Positions 23,691 to 34,980 are shown, counted from the first letter of the stretch. The stretch: 64,000 nt of DNA from Ancylostoma caninum (GCA_037903475.1 JBAJFG010000036.1:372001-436000), one strand, 5' to 3'. Notes: generated by a model from the sequence alone, not told the origin. A program made the numbers and translations.

Positions 23691-23954
23691 TCTACATTTA
23701 TTTCGGCTGAGTATGCAAAGGGTAGTTCTTTGAATAGGACAATTACTCATTAGGTTGCCGCGAAAGTTACTTAGTCACTTTACTACTACTTACTTACTTA
23801 GTCAAAGTCACTTACTTTTGTGTGTTGCTAAATTTTTCGAAATTGATTTGGAATTTGCTGTCCAAAATTTATATAATGGGTAGTCAATGCTCTACCTATA
23901 TCCAGTTTATCCTATAATTCCGTTGCGATCATGACTGAAAACATTCTCGAACAA

Positions 23955-24090
23955 CGGGGCGGGCTGACCGCGGTATCAATATTTGGCGGACAGTAGCCAA
24001 CTCCACGGTCAGCCAAATAATTAAGCGCGGTCAGCCAGATATCGGTGCGCGGTCAGCCCGAGAAAGGTCCGCGGTCAGCCTGCGGAAACG
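23955..24090. repeat. GCGGTCAGCC repeat cluster
   Basis: CTGACCGCGGTATCAATATTTGGCG followed by five GCGGTCAGCC copies. The same head plus diverged copies occurs at 25840-25990, and two further GCGGTCAGCCCGC words lie at 24531-24580. Probably a foldback or minisatellite-bearing element. Confidence 0.55.
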
Positions 24091-24599
24091 ATGTCGTGAG
24101 GTGTGATAGTGATAGTTACTGATGATGTGTCGATGACATTTTAGCCATCAAATTTAGGATCAGACGAAAAAATCTCCCTTTTTACCTATGGAAATTGCGC
24201 AGTACAAACAGTTTTGAAAAATAGAAAGGCCAAGATCGCTAGGATTTATTTGCATTCTTCAGATTATGTCCTTAAAAGTTTTTCCTTGTGTAGCTGTTCA
24301 TAAAGTGCATAGTATTGATGACAAAGCTCTTTTAATGAGAGCTTCACTCCAAAAATATCTGGGGTGTGGCAGCCGCAATTTGGGATGGATTCTACTTCTT
24401 CAGCAAAAAATGGATGCGAGAATCTTCTTAACCTATTCAACACCGTCACAGAAAGAATTTCGTTTCATGTGCACTCCACTTGTCACTGTCATTATGTTCA
24501 CAAAGGTTGCATCGTACATTGTGCAGGTCCTGCGCGGTCAGCCCGCGGAGCACACTTTGGTACCGCGGTCAGCCCGCTCCATTGTCTGAGTTGTCACTG

Positions 24600-25835
24600 A
24601 CTACAAGCATATTCAGCTGCTCCTGGTTTGATAACTCAGGAAGCGTAGCAACTCAAGGGATGCCACAGAAGCGGGCGCCTCCTGGAACTGATTGAATAGA
24701 ATCCGCGTAGTATTATAGTATCCGTGACCTGGCAGAAGACCTCCAACGTCATCACGACACAATATTTGCTTATCTCCTTCTCCATGGGGAGGCAAGGACA
24801 TACGACGTATGGATACCTCATGATCTGAGTGACCGCTAGTTTCAAGTGCGCAGAGTGTCCGCATAAACTCTTTGGGGCTTCAACAGAGCTTCGCTCAGCT
24901 CGCCATCTTGGTTACCGGTGACGAGGAGTGGGTTCTTTATGTAACTCACGTAAGCAAATGTGGATGACTCGGACGCCGATAACTGCCAAAACTACTGCCA
25001 AAACGAGAACTACCTCCTCAGAGTGTAGTGCTCAGTATTTGATGGAATTACAAAGGAACCGTTTTTTTAAAAGCTGCTGCCAACAAAACTTACTGTTTGT
25101 GTAGCGTAGTGATTTCAGTTACTTTGTGTACATGTTTATTATATTGAAGACAAAGAATTGATCCGGAAAGACATCCGAAAATGGGTGAAACTTTCGCGGA
25201 AAAGACAACACTGAACAGAGTTAAGAACCGGTGTTTCGAACCTGATTTCAAGTGAACCCAGTTCTCAGCTGACGGGTTCAGCATGCAGCTACTAGCAATT
25301 ACATGAACTACCCCAAACCCAAAACACTGAACCCTCAAGATATGTATGTAGTATCACACTCGTTTCTGTTATGAGTCTGCGTAAGTTTGGTGCTACAGCA
25401 ATATACAGGTCAGCACGAGTTTCTTAATAGATACTGAAAACAAATAGGAGCATTTTTAGGAGTTTTTGACTCAGCAAACTAGTACGTCAAACTTGTACAT
25501 AATTGCTAATCGCATTGCGTTGGTTTCCATCCAACATCTCGAGATCGTTTCTCAGAACGGGTGCTTTGTATTGTATATATAAATGAAGTTAATTTCTCAA
25601 ATTTTGTGCACAGAAGTTGCAGTGGCATGCTGGTGATAAGGTTGAGGGACGGGGTTGGAAAAGTAGGATTAATGGAGGCGTAAAGCCTTCATGGCATAAA
25701 GATTATCATAGTATCATAAACATTGGAAATTCGCAGTAAGCTCTTTGCTTTTCTGAAGAGTTTTCCATCAAATTGAAGGCTCGAGACGTGCCACAAAATT
25801 GTAGCGATCTGTCTACGTCAGCAGGTATTCTCAGA
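24600..25835. other. Nothing recognised
   Basis: Short reading frames only. Confidence 0.35.
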
Positions 25836-25839
25836 CAAT

Positions 25840-25995
25840 GTGCGGGTGAACCGCGGTACCAATATTTGGCGAGGCAACTCTACAGTCGACCAAGTAATCG
25901 AACGGGGTCATTAAATTATCTAGGAGCGGTGAGCCTGCAGAAAGTCTGCCGTTACCCCGTTGAAATGATAACGTGGCGAGCTGACAACGGGAGCA
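25840..25995. repeat. Second GCGGTCAGCC-type element, diverged
   Basis: GTGAACCGCGGTACCAATATTTGGCGAGG matches the head at 23960, followed by decayed GGTCA and GGTGAGCCTGCAGAAA blocks matching the GGTCAGCCTGCGGAAA end at 24070. Confidence 0.5.
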
Positions 25996-26109
25996 ATGTT
26001 TACTGGCGAAGTATGAATGAAATTTTAGCAAGCTCAAATTTAGCGACGGTAGGTACTTGCTGATGGGGCTCGAGAATGATTATGAGAGCGAAGGTGCTCT
26101 TGAAAATGA

Positions 26110-26352
26110 CTACTCGATTCGTCGAATAATCGAATATTCGAATGAACCCACCCCGAATATTCGAATACTCGAATAATCGAATAATTAAGAGTGATCGAAT
26201 ATTCGAATAAACGAATATTTTGAAAGCGTCGAATATTCGAATATTCGAATAATCCGAATATTCTGATTTTTCGAATATTCGAATGTTTCGAATAAACGAA
26301 TATTCGAATATTCGAATAATTATTCGAATATTATTCGATTCGGTCAACACTC
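26110..26352. repeat. CGAATATT word-repeat element, copy 2 (inverted)
   Basis: About 240 bp of CGAATATT-type words ending in GATTCGGTCAACACTCTA, whose complement TAGAGTGTTGACCGAATC matches the left edge at 23465. The two copies are therefore in opposite orientation 2.6 kb apart. Confidence 0.7.
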
Positions 26353-27439
26353 TACTGACCACCCTTTCAAAATCTTCAACTTTGGTGGATTTTTTCTTAG
26401 CTATAAAGTAAGCGTTTAAAGAAAATGTCCTCCTTTATGGCGACAAAAATCATGAAAAGGATGGGATTTTGAAATGGAGGAAGATTGCTTTAGATCTCTT
26501 GTGTAGCGGATAGAAACAGTCTGAACGAACGCCACATTTGCTACGGGGAAACACGTTCATGACAGTCTGCACTTGCTCATCCGTCAGGCTAGAGCCATGC
26601 GAACGTGCATCTTCTCTGAACGCTCTTTTATGGCACTTTTACAAAATTCTTTCGGGCTCAACAATATCCGGAAGCGTTTAGATTCTTTACTTTTATGGTC
26701 CGACGATAACAGTAATCTTCTAAACCCAGGTTTCACTTCATTCTTGCAAAAAAAAATCTGTTTTGGTCCAGTTATCTTACTGTAATAGAGTGGAACTCCG
26801 TGGGCGCCGCACTCTTGAACGATGCGTTTGTCTCACGCGGCAGACACGCAGAAATGCTCGCTGTCGTCACTGGGTCAAACAAGAGACTGTTCTGCTACTT
26901 TTCAACGTTAACCAATGGTTTTTGTTCATTGTTTTTGACGCCGGCTTTAAAGCGTAGAATAGTATTAGAAAGCGAAAGGACCTGTTAGATTACCGTTGAG
27001 GAATAGTCCTGAAAGGTGAAGACTGCAGAAGTCCACTAGAATTATATTGATGTACTAATTTCTTCCAAAAAATTATTTGCAAGGTTCTCCGCGCTTTCTC
27101 GTCTATTGATGCATCATACAAATCATGTATTTGTGGAATAATGGGACTGCTAATGTTGCATCGGTGATTGCTGCTGTGGTCACATATCAGAACCACTCCG
27201 CCTTCTGCTAGATTATCCTCTGAGAAGAAACTTTTTATGTATCCGGTGAGAAGAAGCGGCTACTTTAACGATGCTGTTGTCGTGGCATCTCACAAAGGAG
27301 GTGCAAGAGGTTCCGGCTCGCAGATGGGAATGAAACCTGTCTGGCTTGAATCTCTGTTTGAGTAGGTACTACATTATGTATTTCATTATTGCCCTCGGCT
27401 CCAAAAAATAGAAATCCCACCACATCACGACTGCGTTCC

Positions 27440-27640
27440 TTTATTGTGTCAGCCACTGGGTGGCCGATTGGGCAGGATGCTGGACTGTTAGGCAGAGGGT
27501 CGTGGGTTTGAAGTCCGGTCATGAGCATCCATTTCGCATTCTTGTTTTTTATTCCTCCTATGTTGTTGAAATCAAATTTAAAAGGTTAGAGGACAATACT
27601 TGTTGACGTACCAGCCACGGAATAACTACACGAGTAAACT
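27440..27640 (+). mobile_element. tRNA-derived SINE, copy 1
   Basis: The head has a box A-like TGGCCGATTGGG and a box B-like GGTTTGAAGTCCGG spaced as in a tRNA with a long variable arm. The body reads CATTCTTGTTTTTTATTCC, then GTTGAAATCAAATTTAAAAGG and CACGGAATAACTACA. The same order is found in two more copies. It cannot form a functional tRNA. Transcription by RNA polymerase III is inferred only from the boxes. Confidence 0.65.
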
Positions 27641-27644
27641 ACTT

Positions 27645-27840
27645 TCAATATGGTGTAGTTGTTCCATGGATGGCACGTCAGTAAGTATATCTATTGTCTT
27701 CTAACCTTTTAAATTTGATTTCAACAATACAGGAGAATGAAAAACAAGAATGTAAAACGAGTGGTCATGACGAGGTTCAAGCCTTCGAACCAACTTCGGC
27801 CACCTCATCGCTGACGGGCTGGTATAGTAGTGTGGTGGGA
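27645..27840 (-). mobile_element. tRNA-derived SINE, copy 2 (inverted, tail to tail)
   Basis: Reverse complement of copy 1: GTGTAGTTGTTCCATGG, TCTAACCTTTTAAATTTGATTTC, ACAAGAATG and then a box B/box A-like head (TTCGGCCACCTC on the plus strand). With copy 1 it forms a near-palindrome of about 400 bp. Confidence 0.65.
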
Positions 27841-27851
27841 CTTCTAATTGG

Positions 27852-28390
27852 CATGATGAGGCAAAAGTGGGTGGGTGATGTGTTTGCGATTGGTTCATTT
27901 GAATGTGAGTGGGGATGAGTCGACGCCGCCCCATTTCGCCTCATCATGATCCACACCCTTCAAATTTGCATAGGCAACCACTCAGACAAAGGTCCGATCG
28001 AGCGGGACGCGACATGGCTGCGAGCGGGCCCCGGTAGAGCGGGCGGTGGCCATGTCGCGTCCCGCTCGCATGGTTGTTGCAACCCGCCCGCACGGTTATT
28101 GTGGGCCGCTCGCACGGTATTTCGGACCAACCTATGTTGTCGCGGCCCGCTCGCACGAGGATTTTCCGTGCGAGCGGGCCACGACAACCGTGCGAGCGGG
28201 CTGCGATAACCAAGCGAGCGGGCCGCGACATGACTGCGACCCGCTCTACCGGGGCCCGCTCGCACGACACTTTTGTCTGAGCATGGTGAAATCGCGCGCG
28301 AATTAGTGCGAGTAGGTCCTGAAGGGCGGGGAGAGGGTTCGAATGAACCAATCGCAAACACATCACCCACCCACTTTTGCCTCATCATGA
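27852..28390. mobile_element. Foldback element with GCGAGCGGGCC repeats
   Basis: CATGATGAGGCAAAAGTGGG (27852) and its complement (ending 28390) extend as about 50-bp inverted ends through GGGTGATGTGTTTGCGATTGG. The interior is very GC-rich, with about ten copies of GCGAGCGGGCC in both orientations. A further partial end (GCCTCATCATGACCCACACC) lies at 28465-28485. Reading frames here, rich in Arg/Ala/Pro, are composition artefacts. Confidence 0.65.
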
Positions 28391-28969
28391 CCCACACCAA
28401 AATTTGAATGTGAGTGCGGACGAGTCAACGCCGAAGGGCAGGAAGACGCCGCCCCATTTTGCCTCATCATGACCCACACCCTCCGGCAACAAGAGCTTGC
28501 ACACTTTTTTTTTGCTGCGGCGGTGCCCAGCGACGTCGCCCACCGGCGCGCGGCAAGAAATGGCAGTGGGGGTATCTTGTCGCTGGGCTACCACTTTTGC
28601 CGCTGCAGGCAGTATGCAAGCCCATATAGTGTAGCACCTACTCGAACGAAGATTCAAGCCAGAGAGCTATGTTAGAAGTTCATGCCGATCCTGGTCTCTT
28701 ACAAATCCCTTGTGAGCCTTCAGTTACGCACGCTTTGTGTTTTTTCACAGTTAAGTTTCCTACTAAGAACCAACCTACATGTGTTCTCTGCCCGATTTTG
28801 TGGAGGACTGACATAAGTGGTCGAAATTAGCGTCTACACAATTTCGTTTTTCTTTCTTCTGCTGAGGGCTATAAGTTACTGAGATCATAGAAGAAAATCC
28901 TTGTTCAGGTACGTTAGTTATGTTAGAAGTTATCAGTTTTTGAGTGTTTTTCCATCCAAGCAGTGACCT

Positions 28970-29080
28970 ACAATACCCTCGCTAAATTCTTTCAAAAAAG
29001 TACACTCGGCGTGCAAAGTTACAAACTTGATGGAGATAGACAGAAAAGAACGAAACATCTTTTCTTTCCATCTCCAACAA
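28970..29080 (+). repeat. Dispersed 100-bp repeat, copy 3
   Basis: TACAATACCCTCGCTAAATTC then AAAAAAGTACACTCGGCG matches the copies at 6945 and 8378. Confidence 0.55.
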
Positions 29081-29144
29081 GTTTGTTAAAAAGCAGTGTG
29101 TCGTCAGTGCCATCCTTGAAATAATTACACTAAACCTAGTTTAC

Positions 29145-29345
29145 TCCTGTAGTTATTCCGTGGCAGGTACTTCAGCAGGGATAGGTATTGTTTTCTAATT
29201 TTTTGAATTTGATTCCAACAACATAGGAGGGATGGAAAACAAGAATGCAAGACGGATGCTCATGACCGGATTCAAACCTTTTACCCTCTGCCCATTCCAT
29301 TCTAGTATCTTCCCGTTCGGCCACCTCGTCGATCGACGAAGAAGG
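29145..29345 (-). mobile_element. tRNA-derived SINE, copy 3
   Basis: The minus strand reads GAGGTGGCCGAACGGG (box A-like), GGTTTGAATCCGG (box B-like), GCATTCTTGTTTTCC, TTGTTGGAATCAAATTC and a CACGGAATAACTACA tail. It has the best-preserved promoter boxes of the three copies. A 108-codon plus-strand frame starts in it (29232) but is not supported. Confidence 0.65.
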
Positions 29346-29748
29346 ATCAACGAAGAGTTAAAACGGATTATCCGGAGCGGGATCGATGAGCAAGCTGATG
29401 AAGAGTCAGCAGGAACATTTGATCACGAGACACTGAGGGGGCCGCATACTCTTCAGGCAACTGAGATCTTAATCAAGATCTTGGCGAAGCTTGCATTACC
29501 TCCCACTGTCATCCTTGTCAGGAGAGATCAGCTGCTGTATTACGAAAACGTGTATTAAGCTCTAGCAAATTATGGAATGAATGGAAAAGAGACCACCTGG
29601 CCAGTAATTGTGACGTGAAAGAAACGGCCTATGAACACAAACACTCCGTGATTCAACTAACCCAAAGATTAAAAACAATGAGGAATTAGCGGTGAGGGAC
29701 TCGTCCGCTTGGACAACTGCATAAAAAAATGAACTATGAACTTTCACA

Positions 29749-29757
29749 GTATAAAAG
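29749..29757 (+). promoter_or_regulatory. TATA box of the Kunitz gene
   Basis: GTATAAAAG lies about 50 bp upstream of the ATG at 29807, with no intervening ATG in a better context. The position suits a transcription start near 29780. Confidence 0.6.
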
Positions 29758-29806
29758 ATTCTGTGCGGGTTACTTCAATCAGTGGGGAACATTTATGTAT
29801 GTAGGC

Positions 29807-30344
29807 ATGAAACTTCTACTGATTCTCATCTTTTGCTTCGCTACCGGTAAATATTTTTGTTTATTTTATTTACTTTCTTCTATTGACTGTTATTAATTTT
29901 CTATAATTTACAATAACACATGATAGTAATAAGTCATAACAATTATATATAATATAATTTATATTAGTGATTATTACGTTACCTTCTTCGCTTTTTCTTC
30001 TCCTCTGTGTCTGTAGTTTGAACAGCATTCAGTAATCGAAGCGCAGCGTTCGAGATGCCTGCAACCAATAAAAGTGGGACCATGTATGGCTCTCATTCCT
30101 CGGTAAGCGGATTTTCCAAACCAGCGTTTACAGCGCTGAGATGTAGTGCTATAATAATCATGTAGGAAGCTGTGCTATTGTGAGAAACGTATCCATGCTT
30201 TGCATTTGAGCAATGATTTTTTTCAGTTGGGCTTACGATCGAAGGAAAAGAAGGTGCGTACCATTTAGCTATGGAGGTTGTCAAGCGAATGGGAACAACT
30301 TCATGTCAAAAGCAGAATGCAGAAGAGCATGCATGAGATTTTGA
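29807..30344 (+). CDS. Secreted single-domain Kunitz inhibitor, P1 Met
   Basis: Complete 75-residue gene in three exons: 29807-29846, 30033-30102 and 30227-30344. Phases close and junctions are GT-AG. Exon 1 is the signal peptide (MKLLLILIFCFAT). The mature domain has six cysteines spaced C-8-C-15-C-7-C-12-C-3-C, exactly the BPTI pattern, with the GPC loop, FSYGGC and NNFMSKAEC. Such domains block serine proteases by presenting the residue after Cys2 (P1), which here is Met, in GPCMALIPR. Trypsin inhibitors carry Lys or Arg there. Met at P1 is known from the Ancylostoma ceylanicum inhibitor AceKI, which blocks chymotrypsin, elastases and trypsin, so a broad or elastase-like specificity is inferred. 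It is likely released into the host gut. An alternative acceptor at 30027 is out of frame with the domain. Confidence 0.95.
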
Positions 30345-31960
30345 TCTGTTCCCAGTAAATCCACAACTTTGAATATATGATCAGAACTTATGTAGACGTG
30401 CTGATCAGAGATGAAAAGCAGCGTTACCGTTCACATCCGCTTGTGGAGAAATCACCTCAACGAATACATCAATAGCAGTACACCATTTCGCTGAACGGAG
30501 TGGAAGCCAATCTTTCAACACTGCTACCAAAGGATAAATTCTTTACAAACGGACGATTTCTGTGGGACTTTAACTTAGGACGAAACACGTGATCTGGCAT
30601 TCTGGACAGCGTAGTTTCTTAACGACATGGTGGCAGAAACTTAACACATCCCATTTGAAAAGAATAAGGCTGCCTTCGAAGAGTATTGTTCTCCGGTCAG
30701 TTACATGTTTTCTGATCACAAAAGCTGAACATTCATACTGTTACTGCATTCAGTATTTCTTGTGTGCCACACAGATTGTTATAGTCTGTTTCGCCCGCGA
30801 TGATAGTTGAGTATTCGCGCACAGTGTGTTTTTCTCGGCACCTTCTCCAATCTCTGTGCACTTTCCCGCGCTCTTCTTCTCTGCGGCGTTTTCCCAACTA
30901 TCTTCTTCCAAGGAACAGACTATAAAGGACACGTTTAATTTAAGTTCAACGTTTCGACTCAACGTCTCTCCAGAAGCTTGGAAGTGGTTCAAGTTTATCT
31001 ATTTCTGCTCTGAACAATCAGAGATCTCCTCACACATATTCATCCAATTTATCCAAGCCAGAAACACTATCCAGTACCCAGTCGACGGACGTCTCCTTCA
31101 ACAATAGGCACACAAGAACAATGTGCACACAAGAAACATCGACTACGGTCACAATAAGACTGTCCAGGTTTTATGATCAGAGAGCACGTAACTTATTTCG
31201 AAACATCCCAAAACGTATCCTGTCTTGTTCACGAAGCCCTGGCGCTTAGCCGGAATGTGAGAGACGCACATCAATCACTCACCTTTCTCAAGAAAGGCAA
31301 GTCAACAGGTGTGCTCCCGCTCTTCATAACAAATCAGAAACCAGGTAGAAGGAGCAACCTGCCGGGGAATCTCCCCAAGATACGCGGTCTTTGGCAATCT
31401 ATCTTGGTGTGATAACCAAGAACGACAAAATGTGTTCGACTCTTTCCCGTTGAAATGTAAATTTAAAGAAGAATCATGCCGGCGTCTTCTGTCTCAACGA
31501 GATTGGATAAGGAATGAGGGGTTCGAAGACAAATTTACAACTCTGTACGGTTTAAGGCCAAGTCAGTACTTTGTCGTATGTGTGGTTTTCATTGTACAAT
31601 TTGGCTGATATGTACTCGTAGGGCAAAGAAAGCTCTTTTATTTTGTGGGTGTAAGATATTGTCCTTGCAGCTGGCAGTTGTGAGACAATTGAAAACGTTC
31701 GGAAATCTCGTCATCATTTTTCAAACTTCATTGATTTTTCTATGACACTGCAAACAATGCGGCTCAGAATACCTTCTTTGTATTGACGTCTCAATTTACT
31801 CCACACGTGAGCTCTGGTGCAACAGCTTCGCTTTTAAGGAAACATTTATAAATATTTTTCGAAGGATTTCCTTCGTTATTCCTAGGATTCTTCTTGGATG
31901 ATTTACCCAAGCTTTTTCCCGTAAAAAGCACTTTCAAAGGTACCTCTCGCTGCTATTGGC
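30345..31960. other. Nothing recognised
   Basis: No second Kunitz domain or other exon chain was found downstream of the inhibitor gene. Confidence 0.35.
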
Positions 31961-32267
31961 TTTAAAAAGTCGCGGGCGGTCCGAGATTTGTTCCCGAGAG
32001 CTGGCTAGAACTTTCAAAGACATTCGGATGTTTGGAGCGCCGGTGAAGCCGTCCACTTTTGGCCGATGCAGGCTTCCGGCAGGTAGTCGCGGGTAGAGTA
32101 GGAATACTTGCTGAAGGTGCGAGTGGAGCACGAAAACTTGCTGTGAACGTGCATGAGGCAGGGTATATGGAGAAGTTACATGTTCGCGAGAGAACGAGCA
32201 TCAGCAGAACTCTTGAAGTCAGAAGTAATTCCCAGAGATTTCTCTGGAATTCTGAAGAATTCAGGAG

Positions 32268-32314
32268 AAGTCCGCAAATTTCAAAAAATTTCCTGAAATT
32301 TGCGGAAGAATTCG
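32268..32314. repeat. 12-bp hairpin CCGCAAATTTCA
   Basis: CCGCAAATTTCA and TGAAATTTGCGG pair around AAAAATTTCC, and the GAATTC words outside extend the symmetry. Two long overlapping reading frames (one per strand) cross it. Neither resembles a protein. Confidence 0.5.
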
Positions 32315-32489
32315 TGAAACCTGCCGGAGGATTCTTGTTATTATCGAATGAATTGCCTCTAGAACTGCGAAAATTAGGAAATTCTCTTAGTGAAAGCTCA
32401 CGACAGTTAAGCAGATTCTGCCTGAATTTACTTGGTTTAGACCAGAAAAATTTCACGTGAGAGAATACTTTACCACCAACAATACGAAT

Positions 32490-32848
32490 GAGCAGATAGA
32501 AGCAAAACGCTTGAATAGGATAGAAAATAGAAGCATTAAATAGATTTCGGCATAGTAGTAAGAACTGACACAAAAACTCCATTCTTTTTGTTTTAAATAA
32601 GTTCTTGCCGAGTAGCTCCCTGATGGTTCACACCATGCATTGCTAAAAACACTCAAGTTTCTCATTGTAAATCAAACCATCGAGCCTGCGCCCTCAACGC
32701 AGTGTTTCTTGAGAAATAGGGGGAAAATGAGAAATACACTTATTTAAAACAAAAAAAGGAGCTTTTAAGTCAGTTCTTACTATTATGCCAAAATCTATTT
32801 AATGTTTCTACTTCCTATCCTATTCACGCGTTTTGCTTCTACTAGCGC
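32490..32848. mobile_element. Foldback element with about 105-bp arms
   Basis: AGAAGCAAAACGCTTGAATAGG through AAGAACTGACAC...TTTGTTTTAAATA (32495-32600) is repeated as its reverse complement at 32742-32848. The spacer of about 140 bp also shows weak symmetry. It abuts the hairpin head of the GGACCC array. Confidence 0.75.
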
Positions 32849-33005
32849 CCCTTCGGGACGCTAGAAAGTGGAGTGGGGCAGCCACTTGGGACATGTGCAA
32901 AAGTTTCGCACTTGGCAAATCTCTAGAAAATTGATAAAGAAATAGAACAAATTTTTAAATGGGCCCAAATATGAAGTCCTTCTTATGAGTTGAGTACGAG
33001 CATGA
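32843..33005 (+). repeat. Head module of the GGACCC array, copy A
   Basis: TACTAGCGCCCCTTCGGGACGCTAG forms a hairpin and is followed by AAAGTGGAGTGGGGCAGCC and a diverging 130-bp body ending CCTTCTTATGAGTTG. It is nearly identical in order to 41021-41170. Confidence 0.7.
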
Positions 33006-33129
33006 GAAGTTCGTTCTCCATCGTATGGCGTATTCGTGCGGATTCCTCACTATCGGGCCAATGCAGACGTGTTCTCCATCGGCGGAACTGTATCCTGCCG
33101 TTCCCCACACTATTAGACAAAGCGAAATC

Positions 33130-33980
33130 GTATCCGAGTGTTTTCCACACTTCTGGGCCGCAGCGGGCTTTCTTCCATCGGTGGACCCGTGTCTCGGCGT
33201 TCCACGCACCACTGGGCCACGGCGGGCCCTTTTTCCATCGGTAGTCCTGTATCCCGGCGTCCTCCGCACTATTGGGCTACGGTGGGCCCTTTCTCCATCA
33301 GGGGACCCGTATCTCGGCGTCCGCCGCACCATTGGGCCCTCGCAGGCCTTTTCTCCATAGCTGGACCCACGTCATGGCGTTTCGCACAGCACTGGGCCAC
33401 GGCGGGCCTTTTCTCCATAGCTGGACCCACGTCATGGCGTTTCGCACAGCACTGGGCCACGGCGGGCCCTTTCTCATCGGTGGACCCGTATCTCGGCGTC
33501 CGCCGCACCATTGGGTCCTCGCGGGCCTTTTCTCCATAGCTGGACCCACGTCATGGCGTTTCGCACAGCACTGGACCACGGCGGGCCCTTTCTCATCGGT
33601 GGACCCGTATCTCGGCGTCCGCCGCACCATTGGGTCCTCGCGGGCCTTTTCTCCATAGCTGGACCCACGTCATGGCGTTTCGCACAGCACTGGACCACGG
33701 CGGGCCCTTTCTCATCGGTGGACCCGTATCTCGGCGTCCGCCGCACCATTGGGTCCTCGCGGGCCTTTTCTCCATAGCTGGACCCACGTCATGGCGTTTC
33801 GCACAGCACTGGGCCACGGCGGGCTCTTTCTCCATCGGTGAACTCGTTTCTTGGCGTTTCGCACAGCACTGGGCCACGGCGGGCCTTTTCTCCATAGCTG
33901 GACCCACGTCATGGCGTTTCGCACAGCACTGGGCCACGGCGGGCCCTTTCTCCATCGGTGGACCCGTATCCGTATATAGT
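33130..33980 (+). repeat. GGACCC minisatellite, about 14 units
   Basis: Units of about 60 bp read CCATCGGTGGACCCGTATC, then CGGCGT, CGCAC and TGGGCC(A)CGGCGGGCC. From 33400 they pair into a higher-order 119-bp repeat: CTTTCTCATCGG recurs at about 33470, 33589 and 33708. The array is open in several frames on both strands because 60 is a multiple of three, so it yields many spurious 80-130 codon frames. Related arrays lie at 3.77 and 41.55 kb. Confidence 0.9.
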
Positions 33981-33999
33981 TGATTGGATATACAATATC

Positions 34000-34870
34000 A
34001 TGCCTACCTATTTAGAGGCTTTTACTCTTTGTTAGTGCAGAAGCTTTCTCGAAACGAACGGATGTCGTGACTACACAAGCGCCGCGAGAATTCAGCAGGG
34101 GATGCGGCAATAGCACCCACCAGTTGAGGCGACCGCGTAGGTCCTGCCTCGTCGAAGCTTCCGAGACGCTGCAGCTCTCATAGCACCCGTCCATCTCTTC
34201 CTGCAAGTGCACACTGCGTCGCAGAAGTGGAAGGCTGGTTTTCCTGCTGCGTACATTGTGCAGCCTGAACGCTCGTAAACATTCCCTCACTAATATGCGG
34301 CGAGACCGCCAGCGAAGATGACGAAATCACTACCTCGTTCATGCGGGAGAGCCAGCAGTGACGAAATTGCGGGTCCCGAAGCGGACGTGTCTGCGTCTAT
34401 GGAAATCGGCCATTTCGTCCCACAGTCTGCGCCTCAAGATTGCGGTGTCTATGAGTGCCGCCCCGTATCTCTAACCGCTCTAGCCCCCTTACGGCGCTTT
34501 GTTTAATAGATTTGCTCATTCGTACTACTACTCAGACAAGATTCATCCCGCCGTCTACCCACAGCGGTGGTATGCATGCAGCACATCCGCGCGCGTCCCC
34601 GCCTGGTAATTAGTGGTGGGTGCAAATGGTCACACTCTTATCCAATCGAGCGAAACAAGAATTTTTCTGAGATTATACTGTAAAGACATGCACAACTTAG
34701 ATAGACTTAGAAAATTAGTCAATCGTGCTCAAGGTACAGTCGTCTTGGTCAGAGATGAGACCTGCTGAGTACAAGGAAAGAGAAGAACGAGGGCATACAT
34801 AAAAAGTGATGGATGGAGCGAGCAAGCAAGTCAGAGGACAACGAGTGGTGCTCTTCACGCGTCGGCTCAT
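34000..34870. other. GC-rich stretch, nothing recognised
   Basis: Higher GC than its surroundings, but no exon chain or repeat partner was identified. Confidence 0.3.
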
Positions 34871-34879
34871 GGATTAGTC

Positions 34880-34980
34880 ATCTCCCGTTTATTCGTCACG
34901 TCTGTACTACAGTAAATTTATTTTGCTTCAACTTTATTCTTGTCATTACAATCCACAACGATCGGATCTACAACTGGTAG
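34880..34980 (+). repeat. Dispersed repeat, pair of 38735-38835
   Basis: Shares CGTCTGTACT, AATnTATTTTGCT, AACTnTATTC and TGTCATTACAATC with 38735-38835. It looks like the 3' end of a retroelement, but this is not shown. Confidence 0.45.

Noticed and set aside
23402..23750. NIRIFEYSN repeat protein frames
   Set aside because: Translation of a palindromic CGAATATT word; the same text appears at 26.0-26.36 kb and on other frames.
27944..28400. 140-146 codon Arg/Ala-rich frames
   Set aside because: Products of the GCGAGCGGGCC word repeats; open on both strands.
31962..32582. 206-codon minus-strand frame
   Set aside because: Runs into one arm of a foldback element, overlaps a 133-codon frame on the other strand and has low-complexity composition.
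33130..33980. Many overlapping 80-133 codon frames on both strands that look like a tandem-repeat protein
   Set aside because: The period near 60 keeps frames open on both strands; no start context, splice sites or family similarity.
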